Under the pieces are notes generated by a model. It searched no databases and was not told the origin of the DNA. It was given only the letters and a program-made list of their open reading frames with translations. A stretch of 64,000 nt of DNA, taken from an uncultured Bradyrhizobium sp. (GTDB taxonomy: Bacteria; Pseudomonadota; Alphaproteobacteria; Rhizobiales; Xanthobacteraceae). This document shows positions 11,189-18,825 of the stretch, piece by piece. Numbering within the stretch: position 1 is the stretch's first letter; every line of letters starts with the position of its first letter. The stretch is from assembly GCF_936943645.1 (NCBI RefSeq), contig NZ_CAKZJO010000104.1, forward strand, positions 1 to 64,000, given 5' to 3'. The position numbers were made by a program, and so were the translations under genes.

Positions 11189-11341
11189 TTAGATGCGCCG
11201 GGCTTCCACGTCGGAGAAGTGTTTGCGCGAGAGACGGCCGGGGCAGTCAAGCGCAAGACGCGCCTCTGCCCGGGCCATCACAAGCTGAACGCTGCGCAGC
11301 GCACAGTGGAGGACAGCTTTTACGCCGTCCAGTGCAGCCTT

Positions 11342-11701
11342 CTAGGCGGCGAGAGCGGCTTTGGCCTTCTCGGCGATCGCCTGGAACGCCGCAGGCTCGC
11401 TGATCGCGAGATCCGACAGCACCTTGCGGTCCACGGTGATCCCCGACTTGGCCATGCCGTCGATAAACTTGCTGTAGGTCAGGCCGAACGGACGGACGGC
11501 AGCGTTGATGCGCTGGATCCAGAGCGCGCGGAACGTCCGCTTCTTACGCTTGCGGTCGCGGAAGGCGTATTGCTGGGCCTTCTCCACGGCCGGCTTGGCA
11601 GCGCGGATGGTGTTCTTGCGGCGGCCGTAGAAGCCCTTGGCGGCCTTGTAGACTTTCTTGTGCTTGGCGTGGGCGGTCACACCGCGTTTGACGCGTGCCA
11701 T
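11342..11701 (-). CDS. rplT: 50S ribosomal protein L20
   Basis: A 119-residue basic protein typical of bL20, with the N-terminal extension MARVKRGVTAHAKHKKVYKAA and the RRKNTIRAAK segment, then the globular RNA-binding domain (SKFIDGMAKSGITVDRKVLSD). It is an early assembly protein of the large subunit and binds 23S rRNA. It lies 91 bases downstream of rpmI. In other bacteria L20 represses its own operon through the leader RNA; no such structure was identified with confidence here. Confidence 0.97.
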   Translation of the reverse strand: MARVKRGVTAHAKHKKVYKAAKGFYGRRKNTIRAAKPAVEKAQQYAFRDRKRKKRTFRALWIQRINAAVRPFGLTYSKFIDGMAKSGITVDRKVLSDLAISEPAAFQAIAEKAKAALAA

Positions 11702-11792
11702 GACGAATATCCTTCAGAGATGACTTAGGTTTGGGATCGCCGCGAAAGGCGCGGCGGAGCTGGCAATGATCTTGGACGATCGCTGGACGCGA

Positions 11793-11993
11793 TCAGGCGT
11801 TCGGCAAGAAGTACTTCTTGACGTTGTCGCCGTCGGTCTTGAACAGCACGGCGGTGCCGCGCAGCTGACGGATCTGCTTCTTCGTCCGCTTGATCATGCC
11901 GTGACGCTTGCCGCGATGGGCGAACATCACTTTGCCGGTGGCAGTCACCTTGAAGCGCTTTTTGGCGCCCGATTTGGTCTTCAACTTGGGCAT
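11793..11993 (-). CDS. rpmI: 50S ribosomal protein L35
   Basis: A 66-residue Lys/Arg-rich protein with the bL35 signature MPKLKTKSGAKKRFKVTATGK and a MIKRTKKQIRQLRG C-terminal half. Length and sequence are standard. It is followed by rplT, the usual partner. infC, which precedes this pair in many bacteria, lies 830 bases upstream on the same strand, with its own terminator and an opposite-strand gene between, so the two units are probably transcribed separately. Confidence 0.97.
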   Translation of the reverse strand: MPKLKTKSGAKKRFKVTATGKVMFAHRGKRHGMIKRTKKQIRQLRGTAVLFKTDGDNVKKYFLPNA

Positions 11994-12264
11994 TTGGCTC
12001 TCCTAATGGCCACAGAATTCCGCCCGCGAAGGCGGCTGGCCGTCAAAAATGCTCGTTAGAGCGTTGATTGTGCTCAGGTTTTGCGAACAAGCGCAAAGCC
12101 CACACGAAACACCGCCACGGCAGCCCTTAATCAGCCGGGCGATGAAGGCCGGGCTTATGACAGGAAACGGGCGAATTGGCAACGATGAACCGGCGGAACC
12201 TGGCCGCCGACTATTCGGAATTGCTACCTTCATGTCCAAGTTTGTCGCCTGGAGCAGGACCAAA

Positions 12265-12669
12265 ATGGCTCATTTCCCCCAATCGCTTCCGTCCTTCACC
12301 AATTTCGCTCGTCCGCGCCATCTGGCGCTGTTCGCCGTGCTGGCCACGGCCGCGCTGCCATCGACGGCCGACGCCCGCGGCGCCGGCTATGACGGCATCT
12401 GGAACGTCACTTTCGCCACCACACGGGGCAATTGCAGCTCCGGCTACAGCGTCCCCTTCACCGTGACCGGCAGCCGGGTCTCCTCCGCCGGCGGAGGCCG
12501 GGTCACGGGCAGGGTCAATCGGGGCGGCGCCGTCGCCGTTCAGGTCTCGGTCGGCGCCTCCCATGCCAGCGGCGGCGGCCGGCTCGCCGGCGTGAACGGC
12601 ACCGGCTCCTGGAAGGGCGTCATTTCCGGCGACCAGTGCAGCGGTACCTGGCAGGCGACGCGGACGTAG
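12265..12669 (+). CDS. Small secreted Gly-rich protein of unknown function
   Basis: From ATG 12265 (AGGAC site upstream) the frame gives 134 residues. A signal peptide ends near ALPSTADARG. The mature part is a Gly/Ser-rich beta-type domain with DGIWNVTFATTRGNC, a GRVTGRVNRGG turn, and a closing GSWKGVISGDQCSGTWQA. The two Cys (in RGNCSSGY and DQCSGTW) could form a disulfide in the periplasm. Similar small domains that begin with DG-W-V occur in rhizobial exported proteins, but no function is known to me. It is encoded opposite to the ribosomal genes on both sides. ATG 12232 is an alternative start without a clear ribosome site. Confidence 0.75.
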   Translation: MAHFPQSLPSFTNFARPRHLALFAVLATAALPSTADARGAGYDGIWNVTFATTRGNCSSGYSVPFTVTGSRVSSAGGGRVTGRVNRGGAVAVQVSVGASHASGGGRLAGVNGTGSWKGVISGDQCSGTWQATRT

Positions 12670-12682
12670 TCGCCGGGAAGGT

Positions 12683-12725
12683 GGCGCGCTCCTTCCCCAG
12701 CATACGGGGGAGGGTCAGGAGAGGG
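12683..12725. repeat. Diverged copy of the CCCTCTCCC-type intergenic repeat
   Basis: GCGCTCCTTCCCC..GGGGGAGGGTCAGGAG resembles the arms at 9506 and 9936 with a degenerate loop. It lies between the small secreted gene and the infC terminator. Confidence 0.5.
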
Positions 12726-12752
12726 TGCAGCGCCCGCGGCTTTTACCTCGCC

Positions 12753-12793
12753 CAAAAAAACAAAACGGCCCGCCGGAGATCCGGACGGGCCGT
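12753..12793 (-). terminator. Rho-independent terminator of infC
   Basis: On the minus strand the stem ACGGCCCG/CGGGCCGT extends inward through CCGG/CCGG (loop ATCT, one bulge) and is followed by TTTTGTTTTTTT. It starts 27 bases after the infC stop. This is a strong intrinsic terminator. Confidence 0.9.
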
Positions 12794-12820
12794 CGAATCC
12801 TTAGTCCTGAACGGCAGCCG

Positions 12821-13360
12821 TCAGCGCGGCGCCAGCACCATGACGACCTGACGGCCCTCAAAGCGCGCGTCCTGCTCGACCTTGGCGAGCTCGGCCACGT
12901 CGGTCTTGATCTTGTCCAGCAGCTTGGTGCCGATCTCCTGGTGCGCCATTTCGCGGCCGCGATAGCGCAGCGTGATCTTGACCTTGTCGCCCTCTTCGAA
13001 GAACCGCTGCATCGCGCGCATCTTCACGTCGTAATCGTGGTCGTCGATCATCGGGCGGAGCTTGATCTCCTTGATCTCGACGATCTTCTGCCGCTTGCGG
13101 GCTTCGGCAGCCTTTTTCTGGGCGGAATACTTATACTTCCCGTAGTCCATGATCTTGCAGACGGGAGGGCTGGTATTCGGCGAAATCTCGACCAGATCCA
13201 TGCCGGCTTCCTGAGCCATGCGAATGGCGACGACGGTCTCGACCGTGCCTTTGTTGTCACCGGTCTGATCGATCAGCTGGATCTGCGCATTGCGAATATC
13301 ATCATTGATGCGCGGCCCGTCTTTGCTGGCAACGGGCGGGGCTTTATTGGGACGGCGAAT
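12821..13360 (-). CDS. infC: Translation initiation factor IF-3 (apparent AUU start)
   Basis: A 179-residue IF-3 beginning IRRPNKAPPVASKDGPRIND. The N-domain is followed by the lysine-rich linker (KYKYSAQKKAAEARKRQK) and the C-domain ending QVVMVLAPR. It binds the 30S subunit and controls start-codon selection. The ATT at 13360-13358 is chosen as start because TTTGGAGA lies 8 bases upstream, the protein then has the E. coli length, and infC in other bacteria starts with AUU for self-regulation. An upstream ATG at 13426 would add 22 unrelated residues containing the ribosome site. Confidence 0.95.
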   Translation of the reverse strand: MRRPNKAPPVASKDGPRINDDIRNAQIQLIDQTGDNKGTVETVVAIRMAQEAGMDLVEISPNTSPPVCKIMDYGKYKYSAQKKAAEARKRQKIVEIKEIKLRPMIDDHDYDVKMRAMQRFFEEGDKVKITLRYRGREMAHQEIGTKLLDKIKTDVAELAKVEQDARFEGRQVVMVLAPR

Positions 13361-13609
13361 GGGTGGTTCTCCAAAGTTGTGAAAGAAGCGGCTATCTTGA
13401 AGGAAGATGCGGTTGCCGGCAAGCAAGTCGCTCGTGCGGCAAGCGAAAAACCCTCAAATGCGAGGCATTTTAGTCACGCCTGGGCACGCTGATCGACATA
13501 GACACCTTGCTTCTGTTCCGCAAGCGTCCCAAAGGGCCAATGCCACATCCAGTCGCCTCGCTGGAGGCGCCCCTGACAGCTCAAACTGCAAAACCAGAGT
13601 AAACGTTCC

Positions 13610-14404
13610 ATGACCGATGCAATTGCCGATGCCGTCCTCGACTTCATCGAATTGGGCGAGGGGCCGGCCGCGCGCAGGATCGCGGTGCGCCACCGTGCCG
13701 GGAAGGCTCCGGGGCCCGGCCTGGTCTGGCTGGGCGGATTCAAGTCCGACATGCAGGGCGGCAAGGCCGTGGCGCTGGACGGTTGGGCCCGTGATCACGG
13801 CCGCGCAATGGTCCGGTTCGACTATTCCGGCCACGGCGAATCCGGAGGTGATTTCGCCGACGGAACCATCGGCAGCTGGCTCGAGGATAGCGTCGCGGTC
13901 TTCGAACGTTTTTGCGACGGTCCACAGGTCCTGATCGGTTCATCCATGGGCGGCTGGATGGCGCTGCTGCTCGCGCGCGAGATCAAGAAGCGATCCGGCA
14001 GGGGATCACTGGCGGGCCTCGTGCTGATCGCACCGGCGCCCGACTTCACCGAAGAGCTGATGTGGAAGAAGTTTCCGCCCGCGGTGAAGCAGGAGATCGA
14101 GACCAAGGGCTTCTGGCTGCGCCCGTCGGAGTATGGCGACGGCTCGCCCTATCCGATCACGCGGAACCTGATCGAGGAGGGGCGCAATCACCTCGTGCTC
14201 GGCAGCGCCATCGATCTCGGCTGTCCCGTCCGCATCCTGCAAGGCGCGCAGGACCCTGACGTGCCCTGGCAGCACGCCTTCGCGCTGACGCATCGCCTGC
14301 CGGCCGACGACGTCGTGCTGACCATGATCCAGGACGGCGACCACCGCCTCTCCCGCCCGCAGGACATCGCGCGCATTCTTGCCGCGGTGGCGGAGATCGG
14401 GTGA
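13610..14404 (+). CDS. Alpha/beta hydrolase (ABHD10-like serine esterase)
   Basis: A 264-residue single-domain alpha/beta hydrolase. The nucleophile elbow is GSSMGG (about residues 108-113), the oxyanion region is LGGFKSDMQG, and the catalytic His lies near the C-terminus in DGDHRLSRPQD. A catalytic Asp candidate is in GAQDPDVPW. The RFDYSGHGES segment resembles ABHD10-type acyl-protein or acyl-glucuronide esterases. No signal peptide is seen, so it is probably cytoplasmic. It is divergent from infC and followed 36 bases later by an NTF2-like gene, possibly cotranscribed. Confidence 0.85.
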   Translation: MTDAIADAVLDFIELGEGPAARRIAVRHRAGKAPGPGLVWLGGFKSDMQGGKAVALDGWARDHGRAMVRFDYSGHGESGGDFADGTIGSWLEDSVAVFERFCDGPQVLIGSSMGGWMALLLAREIKKRSGRGSLAGLVLIAPAPDFTEELMWKKFPPAVKQEIETKGFWLRPSEYGDGSPYPITRNLIEEGRNHLVLGSAIDLGCPVRILQGAQDPDVPWQHAFALTHRLPADDVVLTMIQDGDHRLSRPQDIARILAAVAEIG

Positions 14405-14440
14405 AGTGAGCCACAACAAGAAATGCCGGGAGGCAATCCA

Positions 14441-14908
14441 ATGACCGCCACCGCCATGTTGCGCGCGTTCTGCGAGGCCGTCGAGCAGCGCAACGGCAAA
14501 GCCTTCGCCGATCTCTTCACCGAGGACGGCGTCTACCACGACGTCTTCTACGGCGCCTTCGCGGGCCGTGCGAAGATCGCCGAAATGATCGACGACTGGT
14601 TCTATCGCACGGCGACCGATTTTCGCTGGGACATGCATGCCCCCGTGTCGGACGGCACCACGCTCTATGCGCGCTACACGTTCAGCTACAGATCGACGCT
14701 GCCCGAAGCGAATGGTGCACGGGCGATGTTCGAGGGCGTCGCGATCATGACGTTACGCGAGGGCAGAATCGTCAGTTATCACGAGGTCGCCAACACCGCG
14801 CCGGCCTTCGTCGACCTGAAGTTCGCGCCGGAGCGGATCGCGAAGATCGTCGCCAAGCAGGGCGCGGAATTGAAGGCGAGGCCGGAGATGCAGCGGCATC
14901 TCGGTTAG
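14441..14908 (+). CDS. NTF2-like (SnoaL-type) protein
   Basis: The 155-residue protein starts at ATG 14441, preceded by GGGAGG. It has the cone-shaped NTF2 fold pattern: helix MLRAFCEAVEQRNGKAFADLF, then TEDGVYHDVFYGAFAGRAKIAEMIDDWF, and later strands TLYARYTFSY and VAIMTLREGRIVSYHEV. Members include isomerases, hydrolases and carrier proteins, so no reaction can be assigned. It is immediately downstream of the alpha/beta hydrolase gene, suggesting a two-gene unit. Confidence 0.85.
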   Translation: MTATAMLRAFCEAVEQRNGKAFADLFTEDGVYHDVFYGAFAGRAKIAEMIDDWFYRTATDFRWDMHAPVSDGTTLYARYTFSYRSTLPEANGARAMFEGVAIMTLREGRIVSYHEVANTAPAFVDLKFAPERIAKIVAKQGAELKARPEMQRHLG

Positions 14909-14920
14909 CCAGCCGTCCCC

Positions 14921-15721
14921 TTAAGGCGGCGGCACCTTCGCCATCGGCTTGCGCTGCGCCAGCGCCGCGACCGTGGCGGTGCCGATCGGGCCCTGCTCGT
15001 CATAGAGCCAGCACTCGCCGATCGCGACGCCGTCGGTGGCCTGATGGTTCACCACGTCGAAGCCGATCCACTTCGTCACCGGCAGGCGGTGCAGATAGAT
15101 CGTCACGTCGCTGTTGATGTAGCCGAGCCCCTTGTCGCCGGCGTTCGCAAACGGGCTGGCGAAATCGGCGCCAACGGCGACATGGACGAACGGCGTCATC
15201 GCAACGCCGGCGACGAGCTCGCGCACCTCGCTCATCCACAGCCGTCGCGGTCCGAGCGAGCCCATATGGCCGACGATGGGACGCGTCGTCCATTTGCCGT
15301 TCATGCCAAGCCTGGGATCGCTGGGCTTGGGAATGTCATCCGGCTTCGGCACGTCCCAGCTCGGCGGCGACCAGACATTGCCATCAGGATTTTGCGTCTT
15401 GCGCAGCAACTGGCACGAGGCCCGCGCCATGCTGACGCCGCCGGAGACGAACTCGGCTTCCACCACACGAATGCGCAGACCATCGCGCACCAGGCGCGTC
15501 GTCACCTCGATCGGCTTGTCGATGGTCGGCAGCCGAAACATGTCGACGGTGAGCCGTGCCGGCACGAATTCCGGACCGGAATGGCGCTCCTCGATGGCAA
15601 AGCCGAGCAGGCCGACGATGACGCGTCCGTGCAGCGATTTCGGGTCCCACGGACCGTTCGCCACTTCCGTCGGGTGGAATGTCTCGCCCTCACGGGTGAA
15701 GAAAGGCATGTTTGTTGTCAT
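14921..15721 (-). CDS. TesB-like acyl-CoA thioesterase family protein
   Basis: From ATG 15721 the protein has 266 residues with a double hot-dog layout. The N-half is HGRVIVGLLGFAIEE..PARLTVDMFRLP and the C-half VHVAVGADFASPFAN..YINSDVTIYLHRLPV. The ending WIGFDVVNHQATDGVAIGECWLYDEQGPIG matches the active-site and C-terminal region of thioesterase-like proteins (4HBT_3/TesB group). It probably hydrolyses a CoA ester, substrate unknown. It is convergent with the NTF2-like gene (13 bases apart). Confidence 0.82.
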   Translation of the reverse strand: MTTNMPFFTREGETFHPTEVANGPWDPKSLHGRVIVGLLGFAIEERHSGPEFVPARLTVDMFRLPTIDKPIEVTTRLVRDGLRIRVVEAEFVSGGVSMARASCQLLRKTQNPDGNVWSPPSWDVPKPDDIPKPSDPRLGMNGKWTTRPIVGHMGSLGPRRLWMSEVRELVAGVAMTPFVHVAVGADFASPFANAGDKGLGYINSDVTIYLHRLPVTKWIGFDVVNHQATDGVAIGECWLYDEQGPIGTATVAALAQRKPMAKVPPP

Positions 15722-15797
15722 GCGCGCGACTTTGCGGGAAGCGGCGCGGAAATCAAGTGTGGTGAGACGCGCGCACCGTGACCACAACAATGGTGCC

Positions 15798-15899
15798 ATC
15801 GCCCGACTTGATCGGGCGATCGAGTACTCCGAGACGTCAGTGATCGACTCGATAGGCCGCAGCGTACTGGATTCCCCGCCCCCGTGCGCAATTGCGCAC
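15798..15899. repeat. Intergenic palindromic repeat element
   Basis: It contains the hairpin ATCGCCCGA/TCGGGCGAT (15798-15820) and the perfect 16-bp palindrome GTGCGCAATTGCGCAC (15884-15899). It fills most of the 199-base gap between the thioesterase and queG genes. Confidence 0.6.
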
Positions 15900-15920
15900 T
15901 AGGCGAGGAATGACCGAGCG

Positions 15921-17096
15921 CTAGGAAGCGTGCTCCCACTCCTCACGCACGCTGTCATCATGCTCGTTGGCAATCGTACTTGCGCGAACCGCATCGAACT
16001 CTTCCCGCGCCACCAATTGCCCCAGCGCCCACACCGCGGCGCCGCGTACCAGGGGGCTCCCATCATCCAGCAATCGCCGCGCTTCGTCCGCCAGCGTCGC
16101 GTCGCTCGAGTTGCCGATCGCAATCAGCACGTTGCGCAAGAAGCGGTCGCGGCCGATGCGCTTGACCGGGGACTTTGTGAACAGCGCACGGAATGTCGCA
16201 TCGTCAAGCCGTGCCAGCTCCGCAAGACCGGGCGCCCGCAGTTCGTCGCGCGCCGCGAGTTTCGCTTCACGCCCCTCTTGTGCGAACTTGTTCCAGGGGC
16301 AGGCGGCGAGGCAGTCGTCGCAGCCATAGATGCGATTGCCGATGGCTTTGCGGAATTCGTGCGGGATCGGTCCCTTGTTCTCGATGGTGAGATAGGAGAT
16401 GCAGCGCCGTGCATCGAGCTTGTAGGGCGCGGGAAACGCCGAGGTCGGGCAGATGTCGAGGCAGGCCTGGCACGAGCCGCAATGATCGATCTCCGCGTCG
16501 TCGCGCGGCAGCTCGAGCGTGGTGTAGATCGCACCGAGAAAGAGCCATGAGCCGAATGCGCGCGAGACGAGATTGGTGTGCTTGCCCTGCCAGCCGAGAC
16601 CCGCGGTCTGCGCCAGCGGCTTCTCCATCACGGCGGCGGTGTCGACGAACACTTTCACGTCCGACGGCGCGGTCGCGACCAGCCAGCGCGCCAAAGCTTT
16701 CAGCCGCTTCTTGATCAGGTCGTGATAGTCGTCGCCCTGCGCATAGACGGAGATCGCCGCACGCGTGCGCTGCTCGAGAATTGCGAGTGAATCGGAGTCG
16801 GGGCCGTAATTGACGCCGAGCATGATGACGCTGCGCACGTCGCTCCACAGTCCCCGCGGATCGACCCGACGCTCCGGCTGGTTCGCGAGCCAGTCCATGT
16901 CGCCATGGCCGCCCGAGGCGATGAACTCGAGGAAGTGTCGTCCGGCCGCCTCGATCGTGCCTGATACTGTGACGCCGATGCAGTCGAAGCCGAGCGCGCG
17001 CGCTTCGTCTTCAAGCGCTGCCTTCAGTTCAGTCGGAGCGGAGTTCAGAAATCCAGGTCCACGTAAGTTCGCGACGCCGGCACGCCGGCCAGCCAT
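15921..17096 (-). CDS. queG: Epoxyqueuosine reductase QueG
   Basis: A cobalamin-dependent iron-sulfur enzyme that reduces epoxyqueuosine to queuosine in tRNA. The N-terminal corrinoid-binding region (ALGFDCIGVTVSG, LGVNYGPDSD) is followed by two 4Fe-4S motifs, CGSCQACLDICP and CDDCLAACPWNKF. A C-terminal HEAT-like segment has DEARRLLDDGSPLVRGAAVWALG. The start is uncertain. ATG 17096 adds about 16 unlikely residues and overlaps the upstream GST by 52 bases. A CTG at 17048, which overlaps the GST stop as CTGA, would place the start just before NSAPTELKAALEDEA, where homologues begin. Confidence 0.93.
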   Translation of the reverse strand: MAGRRAGVANLRGPGFLNSAPTELKAALEDEARALGFDCIGVTVSGTIEAAGRHFLEFIASGGHGDMDWLANQPERRVDPRGLWSDVRSVIMLGVNYGPDSDSLAILEQRTRAAISVYAQGDDYHDLIKKRLKALARWLVATAPSDVKVFVDTAAVMEKPLAQTAGLGWQGKHTNLVSRAFGSWLFLGAIYTTLELPRDDAEIDHCGSCQACLDICPTSAFPAPYKLDARRCISYLTIENKGPIPHEFRKAIGNRIYGCDDCLAACPWNKFAQEGREAKLAARDELRAPGLAELARLDDATFRALFTKSPVKRIGRDRFLRNVLIAIGNSSDATLADEARRLLDDGSPLVRGAAVWALGQLVAREEFDAVRASTIANEHDDSVREEWEHAS

Positions 17097-17737
17097 TCGC
17101 TGAGCAGCGGACGGAACGACGGGCGGGATTTCACCCGCGCGTACCACGCCTTTGCCGCGTCGTCCTCGCTCCATGGCACATCGCCCAGATAATCGATCGC
17201 CGAGAGATGCGCCGCGGCGGCGAGATCCGCGTAGGTGAGCCGGTCGCCGGCGAGGAAGTTGCGCGTCTGCGCCAGCCAGCCGATATAGGCCAGATGATAG
17301 CGCACATTGGCCTTGGCCGCGCGCATCACGTCGGCCGAAGGCGGGCCGCCGCCATTCTCCTCGCTCATGAAGCGCTTGTAGATGCGCTCGGTGACGAGGG
17401 GGTGCGAGACCTCCTCGAAGAATTTCTCGTTGAACCAGGCCATCAGCCGGCGCACCTCGACGCGCTCGGCGACCGTCTCCGGCATCAGGCGCTTGGGTCC
17501 CATCTCGGCGCCATAGGCCTCGTCGACATATTCGGCGATGATGGCCGCGCCCGGGATCGGCGGCTGCTCGTCGTCCAGCAACACCGGCGTCGTGCCGGCT
17601 GCGTTGAGCAGCAGGAATGCCTCGCGCCGTTCCCAGCTGCGCTCTTCGACCAGCTTGAGGTCGAGCCCGTATTCGCCCGCGATCAGACGGATGAAGCGCG
17701 AATGCGGACAGAACGGATGATGAAACAGCGTAAACAT
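17045..17737 (-). CDS. Glutathione S-transferase family protein
   Basis: A 230-residue GST. The thioredoxin-like N-domain starts MFTLFHHPFCPHSRFIRL, with a CPHS motif in place of the usual catalytic Ser/Tyr region. The cis-Pro is in TTPVLLDDEQPPIPGAAIIAEYV, and the helical C-domain contains LAGDRLTYADLAAAAHLSAIDYLGDV (N-capping box). It probably conjugates or reduces small electrophiles in the cytoplasm. The stop codon overlaps the likely start of queG, implying a shared transcript. The CPxS motif resembles beta/omega-type GSTs. Confidence 0.9.
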   Translation of the reverse strand: MFTLFHHPFCPHSRFIRLIAGEYGLDLKLVEERSWERREAFLLLNAAGTTPVLLDDEQPPIPGAAIIAEYVDEAYGAEMGPKRLMPETVAERVEVRRLMAWFNEKFFEEVSHPLVTERIYKRFMSEENGGGPPSADVMRAAKANVRYHLAYIGWLAQTRNFLAGDRLTYADLAAAAHLSAIDYLGDVPWSEDDAAKAWYARVKSRPSFRPLLSEWLAGVPASRTYVDLDF

Positions 17738-17906
17738 GAAGCCTTTGACTATTTGATGGTGCTTAAGAATCCATCAATGTTTGTGCGGCGCCACACTAGC
17801 CCTTCAAAACCGCGAAGCAAGGGCGTCATTTCGCATTTTGCGATTGCGGCATGGGGGCGAATAAGCGAGAAGAGCCCCGCTTTTCCAGCCGAAATGGACC
17901 GTAAAT

Positions 17907-18713
17907 ATGTCAGACGCAATACGGGCAGTGATCCTCGGCATCATCGAGGGTGTGACCGAGTTCCTTCCCGTATCCTCGACCGGTCATTTGCTGCTCGCGG
18001 AGCGCTTCTTCCACCTCGGCGAAGGCGCTTTCTGGGATTCGTTTACGGTTCTGATCCAGCTGGGCGCGATCCTTGCGATCGTCGGGCTGTATTTCAGGAA
18101 GCTCTGGGACGTCGTCATCGGCTTTTTCACGGGCGATGCCTATGCGCGCCGCTTCGTCATCGGCGTGCTGGTGGCTTTCTTGCCCGCGGTCATCGTCGGC
18201 CTCGTCGCCGGCAAATACATCAAGACCCTGCTGTTCAATCCCTGGGTCGTCTGCTTCACGCTGATCGTCGGCGGCGCCATCCTGCTCTGGGTCGACAAGC
18301 TCGATCTCAGGCCGCGCGAGCACGACGCCACCAGGTTCCCGCTGCTGATGTATCTCTATATCGGCATCGCGCAGTGCGTCGCGATGATCCCGGGCGTGTC
18401 GCGTTCCGGCGCCAGCATCGTGGCAGCCATGCTGCTCGGTGCAGACAAGCGCGCGGCGGCGGAGTTTTCATTCTTCCTCGCCATCCCCACCATGATCGGC
18501 GCCTTCGCCTACGATTTCTACAAGAACCGCGCCGAGATGACGATGGATCACATGAACATCGTCGCCATCGGCTTCGTGGTGTCGTTCATCACCGCGATCA
18601 TCGTGGTCAAGACGTTTCTGGAATACGTCACCCGGCACGGCTTCGTGGTGTTCGCGTGGTGGCGCGTCATCGTCGGGACGCTCGGCCTGATCGCACTGGC
18701 GCTCGGGCGTTAA
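17907..18713 (+). CDS. uppP: Undecaprenyl-diphosphate phosphatase
   Basis: A 268-residue integral membrane protein of the BacA/UppP family. The catalytic signatures are GIIEGVTEFLPVSSTGHLLL (residues about 12-31) and PGVSRSGASIVAAMLLGAD (near residue 160). It dephosphorylates undecaprenyl diphosphate to recycle the carrier lipid for peptidoglycan and polysaccharide synthesis. Downstream on the same strand, after 112 bases, are two enzymes that act on polyprenyl-phosphate sugars, so a functional link through the lipid carrier is possible. Confidence 0.96.
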   Translation: MSDAIRAVILGIIEGVTEFLPVSSTGHLLLAERFFHLGEGAFWDSFTVLIQLGAILAIVGLYFRKLWDVVIGFFTGDAYARRFVIGVLVAFLPAVIVGLVAGKYIKTLLFNPWVVCFTLIVGGAILLWVDKLDLRPREHDATRFPLLMYLYIGIAQCVAMIPGVSRSGASIVAAMLLGADKRAAAEFSFFLAIPTMIGAFAYDFYKNRAEMTMDHMNIVAIGFVVSFITAIIVVKTFLEYVTRHGFVVFAWWRVIVGTLGLIALALGR

Positions 18714-18825
18714 GATTCAAGACCCGCGCCCGGGCCTCCCACCACGCTTTCAACGCAAAATAAGCTTTTGATCGGTAGGCAGTTTCCAAGGCAGGGCGGT
18801 ACGCGTCCTGCACAGGAGCTGAGCC

